64,000 bases of DNA from Cyanobacteria bacterium UBA3301 (GCA_002361485.1 DESZ01000004.1:45028-109027); one strand, 5' to 3'; positions 1 to 10,091 are shown, counted from the stretch's first letter. The notes: generated from the letters alone by a model not told the origin. Translations and numbers: made by a program.

Positions 1-1098
1 ATTTACCTTATATAATTTATTTTTAAACGGAAGAATATCATTCAAAATACGTTCGTCAACCTTGCCTTCTTCAAAATATCCGCGCATGTTTGCAGATTGA
101 ATAAGAGCAATATCAGCGCCTAAATTCTTTCTCATGCAGTCTGCAACAAAATACCCGTGCGGATTACGTGATATAATGTAGTTTTCAGGTTCAGGAGGTG
201 CGGATTTTATGGTGCCGAATACTTTGTTATTTTCAAATAATTTATCAAATATGTATTTTACCGCCATATTTCGGTGAAAATCTTTAGTATAACCAATATT
301 ATTTTGAACCTTCTTTATAATACCGTTTTTGTCAAATTCCAGATTTAATATTCCGAAATTCTTACCGTCTTTGCCGGCCTGAGTAATAATTACCGGCTCT
401 CCGTTTTTGTTGTAGAAAAGATTTTCTCCTTCCTTTACATCAAAAATCAAATCGTGCGAGTGCCCGCCCATGATAACATCAAGACCTGATGTGTTTACGG
501 CAATTATTTTATCTGCTGTATTGCCTAAGTGGGATAATAAAATTATTTTATTTACCCCTTGAGATTTTAAATTATCTATTTCTGTCTGAATATCTTTCAA
601 TGTTTCTTGGGCAGAATCAACTGTCATATCTCTTCGCAAAATCCCCTGTTTTACGCGTGAAAATAAATCGACGGGTGTCGTTCCTATTATCCCGTATTTA
701 TGCCCGTTAACTTCTTCTATAACAGAAGATTTAATCACTTTTGACCACGGATTGCGCGGATTAATTTTTACATTATTTGAAAGAAGATTGTAGTTAACAT
801 ATTTCAAGACCTTATCGGCATTTGCCTGAATATCGTGCTCATGATTACCGACAGCTGCAGCATTTATTTTAATAAAATTTTGAAATAATATTGCGGCTTT
901 ATTGATATCTATATCTTCTCCAAGCATTATGTCGCCTGAAGATAATTTTAAAGTATCTGTTGCAGGAGCTTTTTTTGATCTGTTATCAAAAGCATTGGAT
1001 GCACAATATACACGCTCCATATTAATGGTTTTACCGTGTAAATCATTTATGTAAAATATGCTTGTATTAACACTTCCCGAGTTAATCGGTTGTATCAT
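1..1098 (-). CDS. 5'-nucleotidase/UshA-type metallophosphatase (3' part cut off by window edge)
   Basis: Partial gene: 366 codons from an ATG at 1098 run off the left edge without a stop. The metallophosphatase motifs are in order: NDLHGK near residue 18, SSGD near 60, GNHEHD near 85, SHLGN and GGHSHD further on. The beginning of the C-terminal 5'-nucleotidase domain is also visible (QSANMRGYF). The family hydrolyses nucleotides or similar phosphoesters with a two-metal site, usually outside the cytoplasm. No signal peptide is visible at this start, so it is either cytoplasmic or the true start lies elsewhere. The substrate cannot be read from the sequence. Confidence 0.85.
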   Translation of the reverse strand, partial: MIQPINSGSVNTSIFYINDLHGKTINMERVYCASNAFDNRSKKAPATDTLKLSSGDIMLGEDIDINKAAILFQNFIKINAAAVGNHEHDIQANADKVLKYVNYNLLSNNVKINPRNPWSKVIKSSVIEEVNGHKYGIIGTTPVDLFSRVKQGILRRDMTVDSAQETLKDIQTEIDNLKSQGVNKIILLSHLGNTADKIIAVNTSGLDVIMGGHSHDLIFDVKEGENLFYNKNGEPVIITQAGKDGKNFGILNLEFDKNGIIKKVQNNIGYTKDFHRNMAVKYIFDKLFENNKVFGTIKSAPPEPENYIISRNPHGYFVADCMRKNLGADIALIQSANMRGYFEEGKVDERILNDILPFKNKLYKVN

Positions 1099-1171
1099 GC
1101 TTTGGCACCCTCTTGCATGAAACCACATAAAAAATAATTTTGTCGGATTGATATAAATTTATTTACATTAG

Positions 1172-1402
1172 TTAAAATTTCATTATTTGAACTTCCCAAT
1201 ATTTAGATAATTCGTCATAAATTTCGTTAATTTTACTAATTACTTCAATCAATACAATCCCGTAATTATTGCATTTATATTCGCCTATAGGATGCAGACC
1301 TAATCTTGTTTGTATTTCACAACCGTATAATGTCAAAATTTCCTGTAATTTTTGTGCTTCTTGAGCTCTGTTTTCAACTTTTATTCCCATAATTGCGACC
1401 AT
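1172..1402 (-). CDS. TM1266-like ACT-fold protein (putative iron-hydrogenase-system regulator family)
   Basis: A 76-residue protein with a good ribosome site (AAGGAG) before the ATG. It matches from memory the small ACT/NikR-like family named after TM1266: a first strand MGIKVENR, a helix ending in LYGCEIQTRLGLH, and a second strand NNYGIVLIEV followed by a helix and a last strand. Family members are often found near Fe-only hydrogenase maturation genes, but none is seen here. It lies immediately downstream of ruvB on the same strand, 63 bases away, and could be co-transcribed. The regulatory role is a family label only. Confidence 0.6.
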   Translation of the reverse strand: MVAIMGIKVENRAQEAQKLQEILTLYGCEIQTRLGLHPIGEYKCNNYGIVLIEVISKINEIYDELSKYWEVQIMKF

Positions 1403-1465
1403 AAAAACTCCTTTTTAGAACATTTTTATGCGACATATCAAATAAAACATCAGCCGACGGGTGAA

Positions 1466-2539
1466 TTAAAATAAACTTTGCTGAGATGTTATGTTTTGCG
1501 TTTTGTAGCCTAAATGTCTGTATGTTTGAGGGGAAACTTTCCGACCGCGCGGAGTTCTCTGTAATAATCCGCATTGCAATAAAAACGGCTCGCAAACATC
1601 TTCTATTGTCCTTGAATCTTCACCGATAGCAGCCGCAATGGTTTCAATTCCGACAGGTCCGCCGTCATATTTTTCTATAATAAGTTTTAATAAATTTCTA
1701 TCCGTTGTATCAAGTCCGTAACTATCTATTTTGAGAATATCTAAAGACTCATTGGCAATTTTTTCATTAATTTTTCCGTCATATTTTACTATTGCAAAAT
1801 CACTTACGCGCTTAACTAATCTGTTTGCTATTCTAGGAGTTCCGCGAGAACGGCGCGCAATAGCATGCGCTCCTTTTTCATCAATTTCTATATCCAATAT
1901 TGATGCCGTACGCTTTATTACTTGTGATAATTCATCTTCATTATAAAATTCCAAACGATGAATAATCCCAAATCTGTCTCTCAACGGTCCTGAAAGTTCT
2001 CCGGCTTTAGTTGTTGCTCCAATTAGTGTAAATTTTGGCAACGGAACACGCAGCGTTTTTACGGTTTGACTTTTACCTGTTGTCATATCAAGATAAAAAT
2101 CCTCCATTGCAGGATATAAAATTTCTTCCGCAACTTTATTCAACCTGTGAATTTCGTCAATAAAAAGAATTTGACCTTCTTCTAAAGACATCAAAATTCC
2201 GATAATATCCCGCGGACGCTCAAGTGCAGGTGCTGAAGTTATTTTTATCGGGACATCAATTTCATTTGCGATTACACCCGCTAATGTTGTTTTCCCCAAT
2301 CCCGGCGGGCCGTAAAACAATAAGTGATCCAATGTTTTTGAACGCTTCTTTGCTGCTTCAATCGTTATTTTTAAATTCTCTTTTAATGAAGTTTGACCGA
2401 TATATGTATCAAAATTTTTCGGTCGGATAGTATTTTCAAATGTTTTATCGCTATCATCAAATGCAGGTTTGATTATCGGATTTTTTTTATTCTCCGAATT
2501 TTTATAAACTAAATTTTCATTATCTGCAATAATACTCAA
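1466..2539 (-). CDS. ruvB: Holliday junction branch-migration ATPase RuvB
   Basis: RuvB is the AAA+ motor that, with RuvA, drives Holliday-junction branch migration in recombinational repair. The 357 residues show the usual layout: Walker A GPPGLGKT at about 77-84, Walker B LFIDEIHRL at about 125-133, a sensor GATTKAGELSGPLRDRFG with the arginine finger near 187-189, and a C-terminal winged helix (GGPVGIETIAAAIGED). It starts at TTG, preceded by GAGGGA about 7 bases upstream. An extra N-terminal tail of about 30 polar residues precedes the conserved TIRPKNF. ruvA and ruvC are not in the window. Confidence 0.97.
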   Translation of the reverse strand: MSIIADNENLVYKNSENKKNPIIKPAFDDSDKTFENTIRPKNFDTYIGQTSLKENLKITIEAAKKRSKTLDHLLFYGPPGLGKTTLAGVIANEIDVPIKITSAPALERPRDIIGILMSLEEGQILFIDEIHRLNKVAEEILYPAMEDFYLDMTTGKSQTVKTLRVPLPKFTLIGATTKAGELSGPLRDRFGIIHRLEFYNEDELSQVIKRTASILDIEIDEKGAHAIARRSRGTPRIANRLVKRVSDFAIVKYDGKINEKIANESLDILKIDSYGLDTTDRNLLKLIIEKYDGGPVGIETIAAAIGEDSRTIEDVCEPFLLQCGLLQRTPRGRKVSPQTYRHLGYKTQNITSQQSLF

Positions 2540-2654
2540 AATTTATCCCTCACGTCCGACTCTTATATGGTAACAAATAAAAGAGTTTCAGGCAAGTAGT
2601 TACATAAAAATGTTAAATAATAAATTTATATTAGTAAATTTTTGTAAATTATGA

Positions 2655-2660
2655 TATAAT
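2655..2660 (+). promoter_or_regulatory. Perfect -10 box placed for a leaderless transcript
   Basis: TATAAT is followed by exactly six bases and then the ATG of the zinc-ribbon protein gene at 2667. No Shine-Dalgarno sequence lies between, so transcription would begin on or next to the start codon. The -35 region is weak. Confidence 0.5.
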
Positions 2661-2666
2661 TTTTAT

Positions 2667-5600
2667 ATGGAATGTCCGAAGTGTGGAGCTGAAATTGATA
2701 AAAACGCGATGGTGTGCCCTAATTGTAAAAAGGTACTCAAAATCGTTTGCCCTATTTGCCGTACGGTAAATACAAAAAATATTTGCAAAAAATGCGGTGA
2801 AATTCTAGTTACAAAATGCGAAAATTGCGGCAAAATAAATCTGATGAAAAATCAGAAATGTGTGAAATGCGGATATTCTACTGAACAAAGCGCACTTCAA
2901 GCAGAATCTAATGCTGAGGATTTCGCAGTAATAAAGCTTGAGTTTCCAAATTTAGATTTGATTAAAGCAACATTAGGTTCTAACCAAATATATTCTAAAT
3001 TTATGGCAAATTTAGATAATCTTATATACAGCCATACCAGAGAAGTTGGTGTAAGACGTCAAATTATCAAAAATCATATTTATTTAATTCGTTTTAACAA
3101 GGCATATACGCTTTCATCATCAGCAAACGGTGCAATCGCAACCATAATAGAACTTGCCAATCGTTTAACACGATTAAATGTAAAATTATTGGCAAAGAAA
3201 AAAGTTTCATTGAAATGCAATTTTACAATTATGCGCCGATTTGCAGATCAAGACCCGTATGACATAGATACCGGGTTTAAAATTGATGTATTGGCTCAAA
3301 GTCGTGAAAATGCAATGCGTGCATTGGATGCTATTCAAATTATAACAGATGATGAATTTTATGATATATACAATAAATCATATTCAATGGAATCATTGGA
3401 TTCAACACTTGTAAATGGCAGAATGAGACGTTTTTATGAAATCAATATCAGAGATTTGATAAAAATTGATGAATATATAAAAGAACTTAATGAAGAAAAC
3501 GATGACGGCAGCGCAGGCGTTCCGAATTTTGTTCAGGAAGCTTTGGATGAACAGGACAAATTAGGAAAACGAACTATTGAAGAATTAAATGCTGTCATGG
3601 GTGAAGAATTGTACAGTATGGATTTAATTAATTTTGACGAAATAAACTGCGCATTCTATACAACAGAAAACATAAAAGCTCCCGAAAATATTGTAGAAGT
3701 ATTACAAGCTGTACCTAAAGGAATTTTGGCAATAAAGGCTTCCCCAATGTATCAGCCTTATACCTTAAGAATGCTTGCCACTGTTGATGAGTTGGGTTTG
3801 TATCAGAATATAATTCCAATCACTTGTCATGATGATATGAAATATGAACCTTATTCCTTCTTTAGAGAGCTTGTTTCGTCAATTTTTGAATATGCAACGG
3901 CACAAAAATTGTATTCTTCAAATGATTTTTCGGTTTTTGCAGGCAGTGACTCAAAAAATTTGATAAGGGATTTGATATCTTTAAGACAAAGAGATATGAA
4001 TAATCTCGAAGATACCAGATATGAATATTTTACGGTTTTCACTTCTTTATTACAATCTATTCCTGATTCGCTGATTTATATTGAAAATTTTGAAAAGATT
4101 GATTCAGGCTCAAGATATGTATTAGAGTTGCTTTTTGACCATTTTGAAGAAATGAATATCAGTTATATAGTTTCGTATGATAAGAGTTTCTCATTGCATA
4201 AGGATTCTCATTTCTTGTTGTCAAGACCGTATTACACAGAAATAACGCTGATACCGACACCGTTTGACAGTATTATTGCATCTAATGAAGCGTTTTATAA
4301 AGATATAATGGATGATTACTATTTTAAACGTATTTCCAAGTATGCGGCAGGCAGTGTTTTGTTTTTGGATTATGCCATCCAGTATCTTGTTGAGTCTGAG
4401 GTTTACGCATATACAGACTATTCTATAGAAGTTGTTACGCCAAAAACTCTTGTAATTCCTTCAAGTTTGGGACAGCTTATTCAAAGAAGATTGAATTTAT
4501 TAAAAGATGATGAAGTAACCATAAGATTTTTGGCTCTTTGTGTATTTTTAGGAACTCGCGTGGATATGAAATCGGTTGAAGCTTTGAATATTCCTGATTG
4601 GCAGGAAGCTTGTAATAAACTTGCTCAAGGCGGATTTTTGTATATCTTTGATGACTGCATTTATTTCCCTAATTATACGTTGTTAAAAGAACATCTTTTA
4701 GAAGTTTTAGATGAAGAAGATATGAAGACAATTGCTTCTTCTTTATTGGAATTGGCATATGTTGACAACATTCCGAGTGCTACAAAAGCATTTTTGTATG
4801 AAAAATTGGGCTATCACCAGCGAATTATTCAGGAATGGGAAAGCCTTGCTAATATTGATTTGTCTATGGGTGATTTTTCGGCATATTTAAATTGCTCCGG
4901 ACAGATAATTAATTGTTTGGATAAATATCAATCAGATTGGACTGAAGAAGAGTTAGAACAGTACAAGACTTCTATATATGAAAATATTTCAAACAATATG
5001 TTTGAATATAACCCTGAGCAGACAAGAGAAATTGCTGATAAAACGTTGGAAGATTTACAAAAATCAGAAGATTCAAAGAACTTTATTGATTTATGTTCAA
5101 AAATGATTCTTGGGGCTATGGATCATGGAGAGTATCAATACGCTCTAGGCTTAACTCATAAATTGTTATCAGCAATGGCAGAGTTTTCTCCTGATCCGTC
5201 TGCGCCTAATTTTAGTTTAAGATTTTTGGAAATGTCTTTAATACATATCAAAATGTTATTTGGAATCGGCGCATTCAAAGATTGCGTTGATATCGGGTAT
5301 AATATATTGAACATACTTGATGAAGCAAAAGTCAATGCTATTGAGTATAAAGACAATCTGACAAAAGATGATATGCATGCTCTTATTATAGAAGCGGTTG
5401 CATATATGGCTTTGGCTGATATTATTACCTTAAGAGAAGATGTTGCGGATTTATTAAATATTGCGGCAAACTTATTCTCGTTTATACCTAAAGAATATTC
5501 AATATTTGTTCAATTGCAAAAGTATATTAAAGGAGAAGATATATCTATTTCTGACAAGTCTAAAGGAAAAAATATATTTTCGATAATGCTGTATCACATA

Positions 5601-6152
5601 ATTAATGCTTATGAAAAATATAGAGATAATCCTGAAGCATTTGCCAAAGAAGTTTATAAAGCAAAACTTGTTGCAAAAGATTCATATTGCCATGTGTTTG
5701 AATACTTTACGGATTTATTGATAGGATATTCTTATGTCGGATTAAAGTCATTCTACAAAGCGGAATCAATTTGTACCAAGGTATTAACTTCGGTAAGGGA
5801 CAAGGGACTTAATTCGATTATATTTATTGCATGGTACATATTGAGTATATTAAATATGCGTCAAGGGAAATATGATATAGCATATGGTATATTAAATAAT
5901 TCGACTATACAAATGGAAAAATTCGGCGGAGTCAGCGATTATATGACTTTGTTAAACAAGATTAATATGTACAAGTTGTTGATGTGCATAGATGATACGC
6001 AACGTGCCGAAATTTGTATGAGTCAGGCAAAATATATTGTAGAAAAATACGGTTTGAAATATGATTTGGATATTGATATTGATAAATTTAAATCAGAAAA
6101 TCAAGCAGTAGAAGATACAGCTAAAAATACAGAAAAAGCTTCGGAATCATAA
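2667..6152 (+). CDS. Zinc-ribbon protein with degenerate cyclase-like and STAND-ATPase-like regions
   Basis: 1161 residues, not assigned to a named gene. Residues 1-70 carry eight CxxC-type pairs (CPKCG, CPNC, CPIC, CKKCG, CENCG, CVKCG), that is, tandem zinc ribbons. Residues about 85-265 follow the strand/helix rhythm of a class III nucleotide cyclase domain but show no clear catalytic aspartates. Residues about 350-520 resemble an AAA_16/STAND ATPase: KGILAIKASP stands where a P-loop is expected but lacks GxxxxGKS; a Walker-B-like strand SLIYIENFEKID lies near 468-479. Residues about 598-690 look like the STAND winged helix (IPSSLGQLIQRRLNLL). The rest is a helical, TPR-like solenoid. The likely role is scaffolding or signalling; catalytic activity seems lost. 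glgA follows 50 bases later. Confidence 0.6.
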   Translation: MECPKCGAEIDKNAMVCPNCKKVLKIVCPICRTVNTKNICKKCGEILVTKCENCGKINLMKNQKCVKCGYSTEQSALQAESNAEDFAVIKLEFPNLDLIKATLGSNQIYSKFMANLDNLIYSHTREVGVRRQIIKNHIYLIRFNKAYTLSSSANGAIATIIELANRLTRLNVKLLAKKKVSLKCNFTIMRRFADQDPYDIDTGFKIDVLAQSRENAMRALDAIQIITDDEFYDIYNKSYSMESLDSTLVNGRMRRFYEINIRDLIKIDEYIKELNEENDDGSAGVPNFVQEALDEQDKLGKRTIEELNAVMGEELYSMDLINFDEINCAFYTTENIKAPENIVEVLQAVPKGILAIKASPMYQPYTLRMLATVDELGLYQNIIPITCHDDMKYEPYSFFRELVSSIFEYATAQKLYSSNDFSVFAGSDSKNLIRDLISLRQRDMNNLEDTRYEYFTVFTSLLQSIPDSLIYIENFEKIDSGSRYVLELLFDHFEEMNISYIVSYDKSFSLHKDSHFLLSRPYYTEITLIPTPFDSIIASNEAFYKDIMDDYYFKRISKYAAGSVLFLDYAIQYLVESEVYAYTDYSIEVVTPKTLVIPSSLGQLIQRRLNLLKDDEVTIRFLALCVFLGTRVDMKSVEALNIPDWQEACNKLAQGGFLYIFDDCIYFPNYTLLKEHLLEVLDEEDMKTIASSLLELAYVDNIPSATKAFLYEKLGYHQRIIQEWESLANIDLSMGDFSAYLNCSGQIINCLDKYQSDWTEEELEQYKTSIYENISNNMFEYNPEQTREIADKTLEDLQKSEDSKNFIDLCSKMILGAMDHGEYQYALGLTHKLLSAMAEFSPDPSAPNFSLRFLEMSLIHIKMLFGIGAFKDCVDIGYNILNILDEAKVNAIEYKDNLTKDDMHALIIEAVAYMALADIITLREDVADLLNIAANLFSFIPKEYSIFVQLQKYIKGEDISISDKSKGKNIFSIMLYHIINAYEKYRDNPEAFAKEVYKAKLVAKDSYCHVFEYFTDLLIGYSYVGLKSFYKAESICTKVLTSVRDKGLNSIIFIAWYILSILNMRQGKYDIAYGILNNSTIQMEKFGGVSDYMTLLNKINMYKLLMCIDDTQRAEICMSQAKYIVEKYGLKYDLDIDIDKFKSENQAVEDTAKNTEKASES

Positions 6153-6202
6153 TAATAAATTAATCAGATTATCCGTTTAAATATATCGGAAAGAGAGGAA
6201 AA

Positions 6203-7654
6203 ATGAAAATATTATTTGCGTCAGCAGAGGTTGCTCCGTTCTCAAAAGCCGGCGGGTTGGCAGATGTTATAGGCAGCTTGCCTAAAGAATTGGAAAAAGA
6301 TGCTCAAATAGCTATCTTTACTCCGTTGCACGGCTGTATAGATAAAGAAAAATATGGTATAAAAGAACTGGAAAATTCCGAAATGTGGATAAGCTTTGGA
6401 GGAAATCTTCAACAAAAATTCAATTTATATATGACGAAATTACCCGGAACAGATATAAATGTATTTTTTATAAAAAATGATTGGTATTTTACACCGTTTA
6501 AGGAAGTTTACCCGAAATATTTAGACCCTCGGTATGAGCATGAAAGATACATCTCTTTTTCATTAGCGGTTATGGAATATGCAAAAGCGCTGAATTTCAG
6601 AGCAGACGTTATCCACGCAAATGATTGGCATACGGCAATGCTTCCGCTGTATTTGCATTCCAATTACAAATTTGATGATTTTTGGAAAAATACAAAATGT
6701 GTATTTGAAATTCATAATTTGGCATATCAGGGTGTTTGGTTTGAAGATGTAATAGATTTTGCCAATATGCGTAAAGATATTGTGTATAATCAGTGGGGTT
6801 GTGAACATTACGGACGTGTTAATTGGATGAAGGGTGCAATAAATTATTCTGATAGAGTTGTTGCAGTTTCTCCTACATATTCAAGAGAAATCTTAGGCGG
6901 AGAATATGGAGAGGGTCTTGATTACACATTAAGAATGAGTCAAAATAAGCTTCGCGGAATACTTAACGGAATAGATTATTCTATATTTGACCCTAAAAAA
7001 GATAAAGCTCTTGTAAAAAATTATGATATTAAATCTTTAGAATTAAAGGATGAAAATAAAAAAGCAGTTTGCAAATATTTTGGCTTAAAATATAATCCGG
7101 ACAGACCTTTAATTGCTTTAATATCACGACTTGTCGGACAAAAAGGGATTGATTTAATTCGTGATATGCAGTGGGAATTACAAAAGCTTGATGCTGATTT
7201 TGTATTTTTGGGCAGCGGTGATGAAGCTTATGAAAATCTGTTTATCTGGTTATCAAATAATACTTCAAATATTCGTGCTTATGTCGGTTATGATGCAAAA
7301 CTCGCAAATCTTATATATGCAGGCAGTGATTTCTTCTTAATGCCGTCAAAATTTGAGCCTTGCGGATTGAGTCAATTGATTGCAATGCGTTACGGCTCTT
7401 TACCTATTGTAAGGGCAACAGGCGGGTTGGAAGATACCGTAACAGGCTATCCTTTAGACAATTCAAACGGATTTAAATTCTGGCGATATAACGGTTGGGA
7501 TATGCTCGGAGCAATAAAATGTGCAATTGGTGTATATCAAGATAAATTTGTACTGGATGCAATGAGAAAATCTGCTCTTGCGGCTGATTTTTCATGGAAA
7601 AAAAGCGCAAAACAATATCTTGATATGTATAGAGAGATTACGGGCATTAAATAA
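6203..7654 (+). CDS. glgA: Glycogen synthase (ADP-glucose type, GT5)
   Basis: GlgA transfers glucose from ADP-glucose to the non-reducing end of alpha-1,4-glucan. The 483 residues are typical of the family. The N-terminal KAGGLADV motif (residues 16-23) binds the sugar nucleotide; EIHNLAYQG and HANDWHT are also family signatures; and the C-terminal EPCGLSQLIAMRYG followed by RATGGLEDTV forms the donor site. The start has a clear ribosome site (GAGAGG). It lies 50 bases downstream of the zinc-ribbon protein, perhaps in the same transcript. Other glg genes are not in the window. It indicates glucan storage. Confidence 0.96.
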   Translation: MKILFASAEVAPFSKAGGLADVIGSLPKELEKDAQIAIFTPLHGCIDKEKYGIKELENSEMWISFGGNLQQKFNLYMTKLPGTDINVFFIKNDWYFTPFKEVYPKYLDPRYEHERYISFSLAVMEYAKALNFRADVIHANDWHTAMLPLYLHSNYKFDDFWKNTKCVFEIHNLAYQGVWFEDVIDFANMRKDIVYNQWGCEHYGRVNWMKGAINYSDRVVAVSPTYSREILGGEYGEGLDYTLRMSQNKLRGILNGIDYSIFDPKKDKALVKNYDIKSLELKDENKKAVCKYFGLKYNPDRPLIALISRLVGQKGIDLIRDMQWELQKLDADFVFLGSGDEAYENLFIWLSNNTSNIRAYVGYDAKLANLIYAGSDFFLMPSKFEPCGLSQLIAMRYGSLPIVRATGGLEDTVTGYPLDNSNGFKFWRYNGWDMLGAIKCAIGVYQDKFVLDAMRKSALAADFSWKKSAKQYLDMYREITGIK

Positions 7655-7688
7655 ATATAAAATCAAAGTTTATGCGGAAATTTTAAGA

Positions 7689-8852
7689 TTATTCTTCGTC
7701 GTATTCTTCAAAATATTGCATGCCCGCGCATTGTGCGAAGTTTTTTAACATTTCCTTATCCAAGTCTTCGGAAGCAACGATTTTCCCGTTAACCAAGTTG
7801 ACTTTTTCAGATGTTACGGTTCCGTTTTCTTTGTCTTTTTTGGTTTCACGGGCTTTTTTAGATTTTTTACCTTTTTTTGTTTCGGTTGAATTGTGTTGCT
7901 CTTGAAGTGCCATTACCCGTTTTAATTCATTACGATACTCTTGATCCTCATACATAGTTCGCATAATATCGTTCATCATTATTGCAACATACTGTTGTTC
8001 CGCGGAATTACTGTCCAATGCTGTTACCAAAGTTGAGGCTTTATCTATTTCTTCATACGATTCTTTAAAACGGCGCATACGTCTTAACAGTATAGCGAGA
8101 TTGTAATGGGCCTCAAAATTCATTGGTTTTTGGTGAATTGCTTTACAATATGATTCGCCTGCTTCTGCGTAACGGCCTGCAAGATGATATGCTATCCCTA
8201 AATTATATAGTGTATCATAGCGGTCAGGTGCAATTTTTAGAGATTTTTTGTATGCTTCTATTGCTCTTGCTAAATATTTTCTCTGCAATTCCCAATTATC
8301 ATTTGCTTCATATAATGATTTTAATCTGTATGTTACACCAATATTGTAATATGCAATCGCTTTATTTAATTTTGAACTTACACGATTATTATATATATAT
8401 GGTATAGTAATCATTCTGCGCTGTATTTTTACTACCTTATTATATTGGTCAAGCGCTAAATCAAAATTCCCTAATTTCTCGCTTGCAATAAGTCCGTAAT
8501 TCATACGGGCAATAACCATTTTAGGATTATGTTTAAAGGCTTGCGAATAAGCGTATAGCGCAGAATAATAATCTTCATACGATACGTAGATATTACCTAA
8601 ATTACACCAAGCCGTATAGTGCTGGGGATAATATTTCAAACCGATATTATAAAATTTTATTGCCCTGTTCAAATTCATTTTCCGATAAGCTGTATCGCCC
8701 TGTGATACGTAATACATTCCGCGTCCTTTGTTAAACTGTCTTTTAACAAATTGCTGATTAAAATATATCGTCACACATATTGCGATGATAAAAATTACCG
8801 AAAATAATCCTGAAAGAACTCTTTTCAAATTATGCCTGCTTTCTTCCATCAT
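7689..8852 (-). CDS. Membrane-anchored TPR-repeat protein
   Basis: 387 residues. A single hydrophobic segment at about 12-29 follows a short basic N-terminus (HNLKR), so the protein is probably anchored with its bulk outside the cytoplasm. At least six tetratricopeptide repeats follow, several with the classic spacing W/Y-LG-Y-A (AWCNLGNIYVSYEDYYSALYA; TLYNLGIAYHLAGRYAEA). The C-terminus is a Lys-rich linker (residues about 320-350) and an acidic tail. TPR proteins act as assembly platforms; the partner is unknown. It is convergent with glgA (35 bases between stops) and divergent from the next gene. Confidence 0.75.
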   Translation of the reverse strand: MMEESRHNLKRVLSGLFSVIFIIAICVTIYFNQQFVKRQFNKGRGMYYVSQGDTAYRKMNLNRAIKFYNIGLKYYPQHYTAWCNLGNIYVSYEDYYSALYAYSQAFKHNPKMVIARMNYGLIASEKLGNFDLALDQYNKVVKIQRRMITIPYIYNNRVSSKLNKAIAYYNIGVTYRLKSLYEANDNWELQRKYLARAIEAYKKSLKIAPDRYDTLYNLGIAYHLAGRYAEAGESYCKAIHQKPMNFEAHYNLAILLRRMRRFKESYEEIDKASTLVTALDSNSAEQQYVAIMMNDIMRTMYEDQEYRNELKRVMALQEQHNSTETKKGKKSKKARETKKDKENGTVTSEKVNLVNGKIVASEDLDKEMLKNFAQCAGMQYFEEYDEE

Positions 8853-8997
8853 TATTTTAAACTACCTTTTTTTTATTTACATCAACCAAATAATGTAACA
8901 GAATGTTAACAATAATTTTTATAATGACAATTTTTATAATGACAAATTGTTTATATAAGTAAGGTAGGTAAAAGGTTAATTTATTTTGGAGGTAGTT

Positions 8998-9798
8998 ATG
9001 GTAGACAATGTCGGCGCTATACAACCAAACGGGATGTTCCAATATATGCCCGCGTCAGGATTGGGATATTGCGATTTTGACAGTATAGACATGGATTATA
9101 GCATGTACCCCATCGGAATGGGAGGCAGCATCTTTTCAGGGTGCGGAATGCCGTATATGATACCGGGAATGACAGGAACAAATCCGTCATCATATTTTGA
9201 ACAAATGAAGCAGTATCAAAAATTCTATAATGAATATAATATAGAGCAACAGAGAATGCAAAGAAATGCAGATTTGCAACTGAACGGATCAATGGAATCA
9301 ATAGAAGAATGTGCGCAAAATTTGAAAGATAAAATTGCACATAATGAACAGGACCAAATCAATGAAGCATATCAAAAATATATTGAAGCAGTAAGACGAG
9401 CATACGGCGACGGAAATGATGAAGATATCAATAGCCGTGCAATGTCAATGTACAGAAGATTAACAGGTCAATCTCTTGTTCAAGATTTGCGAAATAACGG
9501 ACACAGTTCTTTCCTTCAAGGTATCTATCAGACATTGACATTTGGCTTATTCTCTCAAAAATCAGCAGAAGATAATATCGCAGAAATCACAGGACAAACA
9601 GTCCACCAAGGTGAAAAAATAGAACAAAACGCAGGGCGTTTGGCCGGTGCCGGAATACTTGGAACAGCAGCTTATGCATTAGCTAAACATTGTTCATCAA
9701 TTGCCCCTAAATTAGCGAAAAAAGCTCCGCTTATCGGATGGGCTGTAGCAGGGCTTGCTGCGGGTCTGACATTTATTACAGGTAAAATAACAACTTAA
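8998..9798 (+). CDS. Unrecognised protein with Gly/Met-rich N-terminus and hydrophobic C-terminus
   Basis: 266 residues from the ATG at 8998, chosen because GGAGG lies five bases upstream; an in-frame TTG at 8986 lies before this site and is unlikely. The first 70 residues are rich in Gly, Met, Tyr and Pro and look disordered. Residues about 65-175 are charged and helical (EQMKQYQKFYNEY, IEECAQNLKDKI). The last 60 residues hold two Gly/Ala-rich hydrophobic stretches (LAGAGILGTAAYALAKH and IGWAVAGLAAGLTFITG) that could insert into or lie on a membrane. No known domain was recognised. A strong terminator follows, so it is probably a single-gene transcript. Confidence 0.6.
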   Translation: MVDNVGAIQPNGMFQYMPASGLGYCDFDSIDMDYSMYPIGMGGSIFSGCGMPYMIPGMTGTNPSSYFEQMKQYQKFYNEYNIEQQRMQRNADLQLNGSMESIEECAQNLKDKIAHNEQDQINEAYQKYIEAVRRAYGDGNDEDINSRAMSMYRRLTGQSLVQDLRNNGHSSFLQGIYQTLTFGLFSQKSAEDNIAEITGQTVHQGEKIEQNAGRLAGAGILGTAAYALAKHCSSIAPKLAKKAPLIGWAVAGLAAGLTFITGKITT

Positions 9799-9851
9799 AT
9801 ATATGAAGTGTGAAGTGATTTAAATTGTGTGAAGTGAATAATTGATATATT

Positions 9852-9879
9852 AGCCGAGAAAAGATTTCTCGGCTTTTTA
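9852..9879 (+). terminator. Rho-independent terminator
   Basis: A perfect 10-bp stem (AGCCGAGAAA with TTTCTCGGCT), a 3-base loop and a run of five T. It ends the transcript of the gene at 8998-9798. Confidence 0.9.
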
Positions 9880-10091
9880 TTATACTAATACCGTTAAAAA
9901 AGACGACAGGCTAAGATTTAGAAATATATTTATGTATTATATGCCCATCGTCTAAATTACTTTTTCAAGTAGTTTGTGTTGCTATAAAAATATGTAAAAA
10001 AATTTTTTGCGCAGTTTTATTAATAAATGATTCACATATTGAAGTAAAATTTATTTAATGCTAGAATTCATTTGTTGATTAGGAGCAATTT

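Noticed and set aside
1374..1595. A 73-codon minus-strand frame overlapping the end of ruvB
   Set aside because: It overlaps the ruvB 3' end in another frame and its composition is not coding-like.
9901..9953. Possible structured RNA after the terminator at 9852 (AGACGA and TCGTCT arms)
   Set aside because: The stem is only six bases long with a long loop and no T run; it matches no riboswitch I know.
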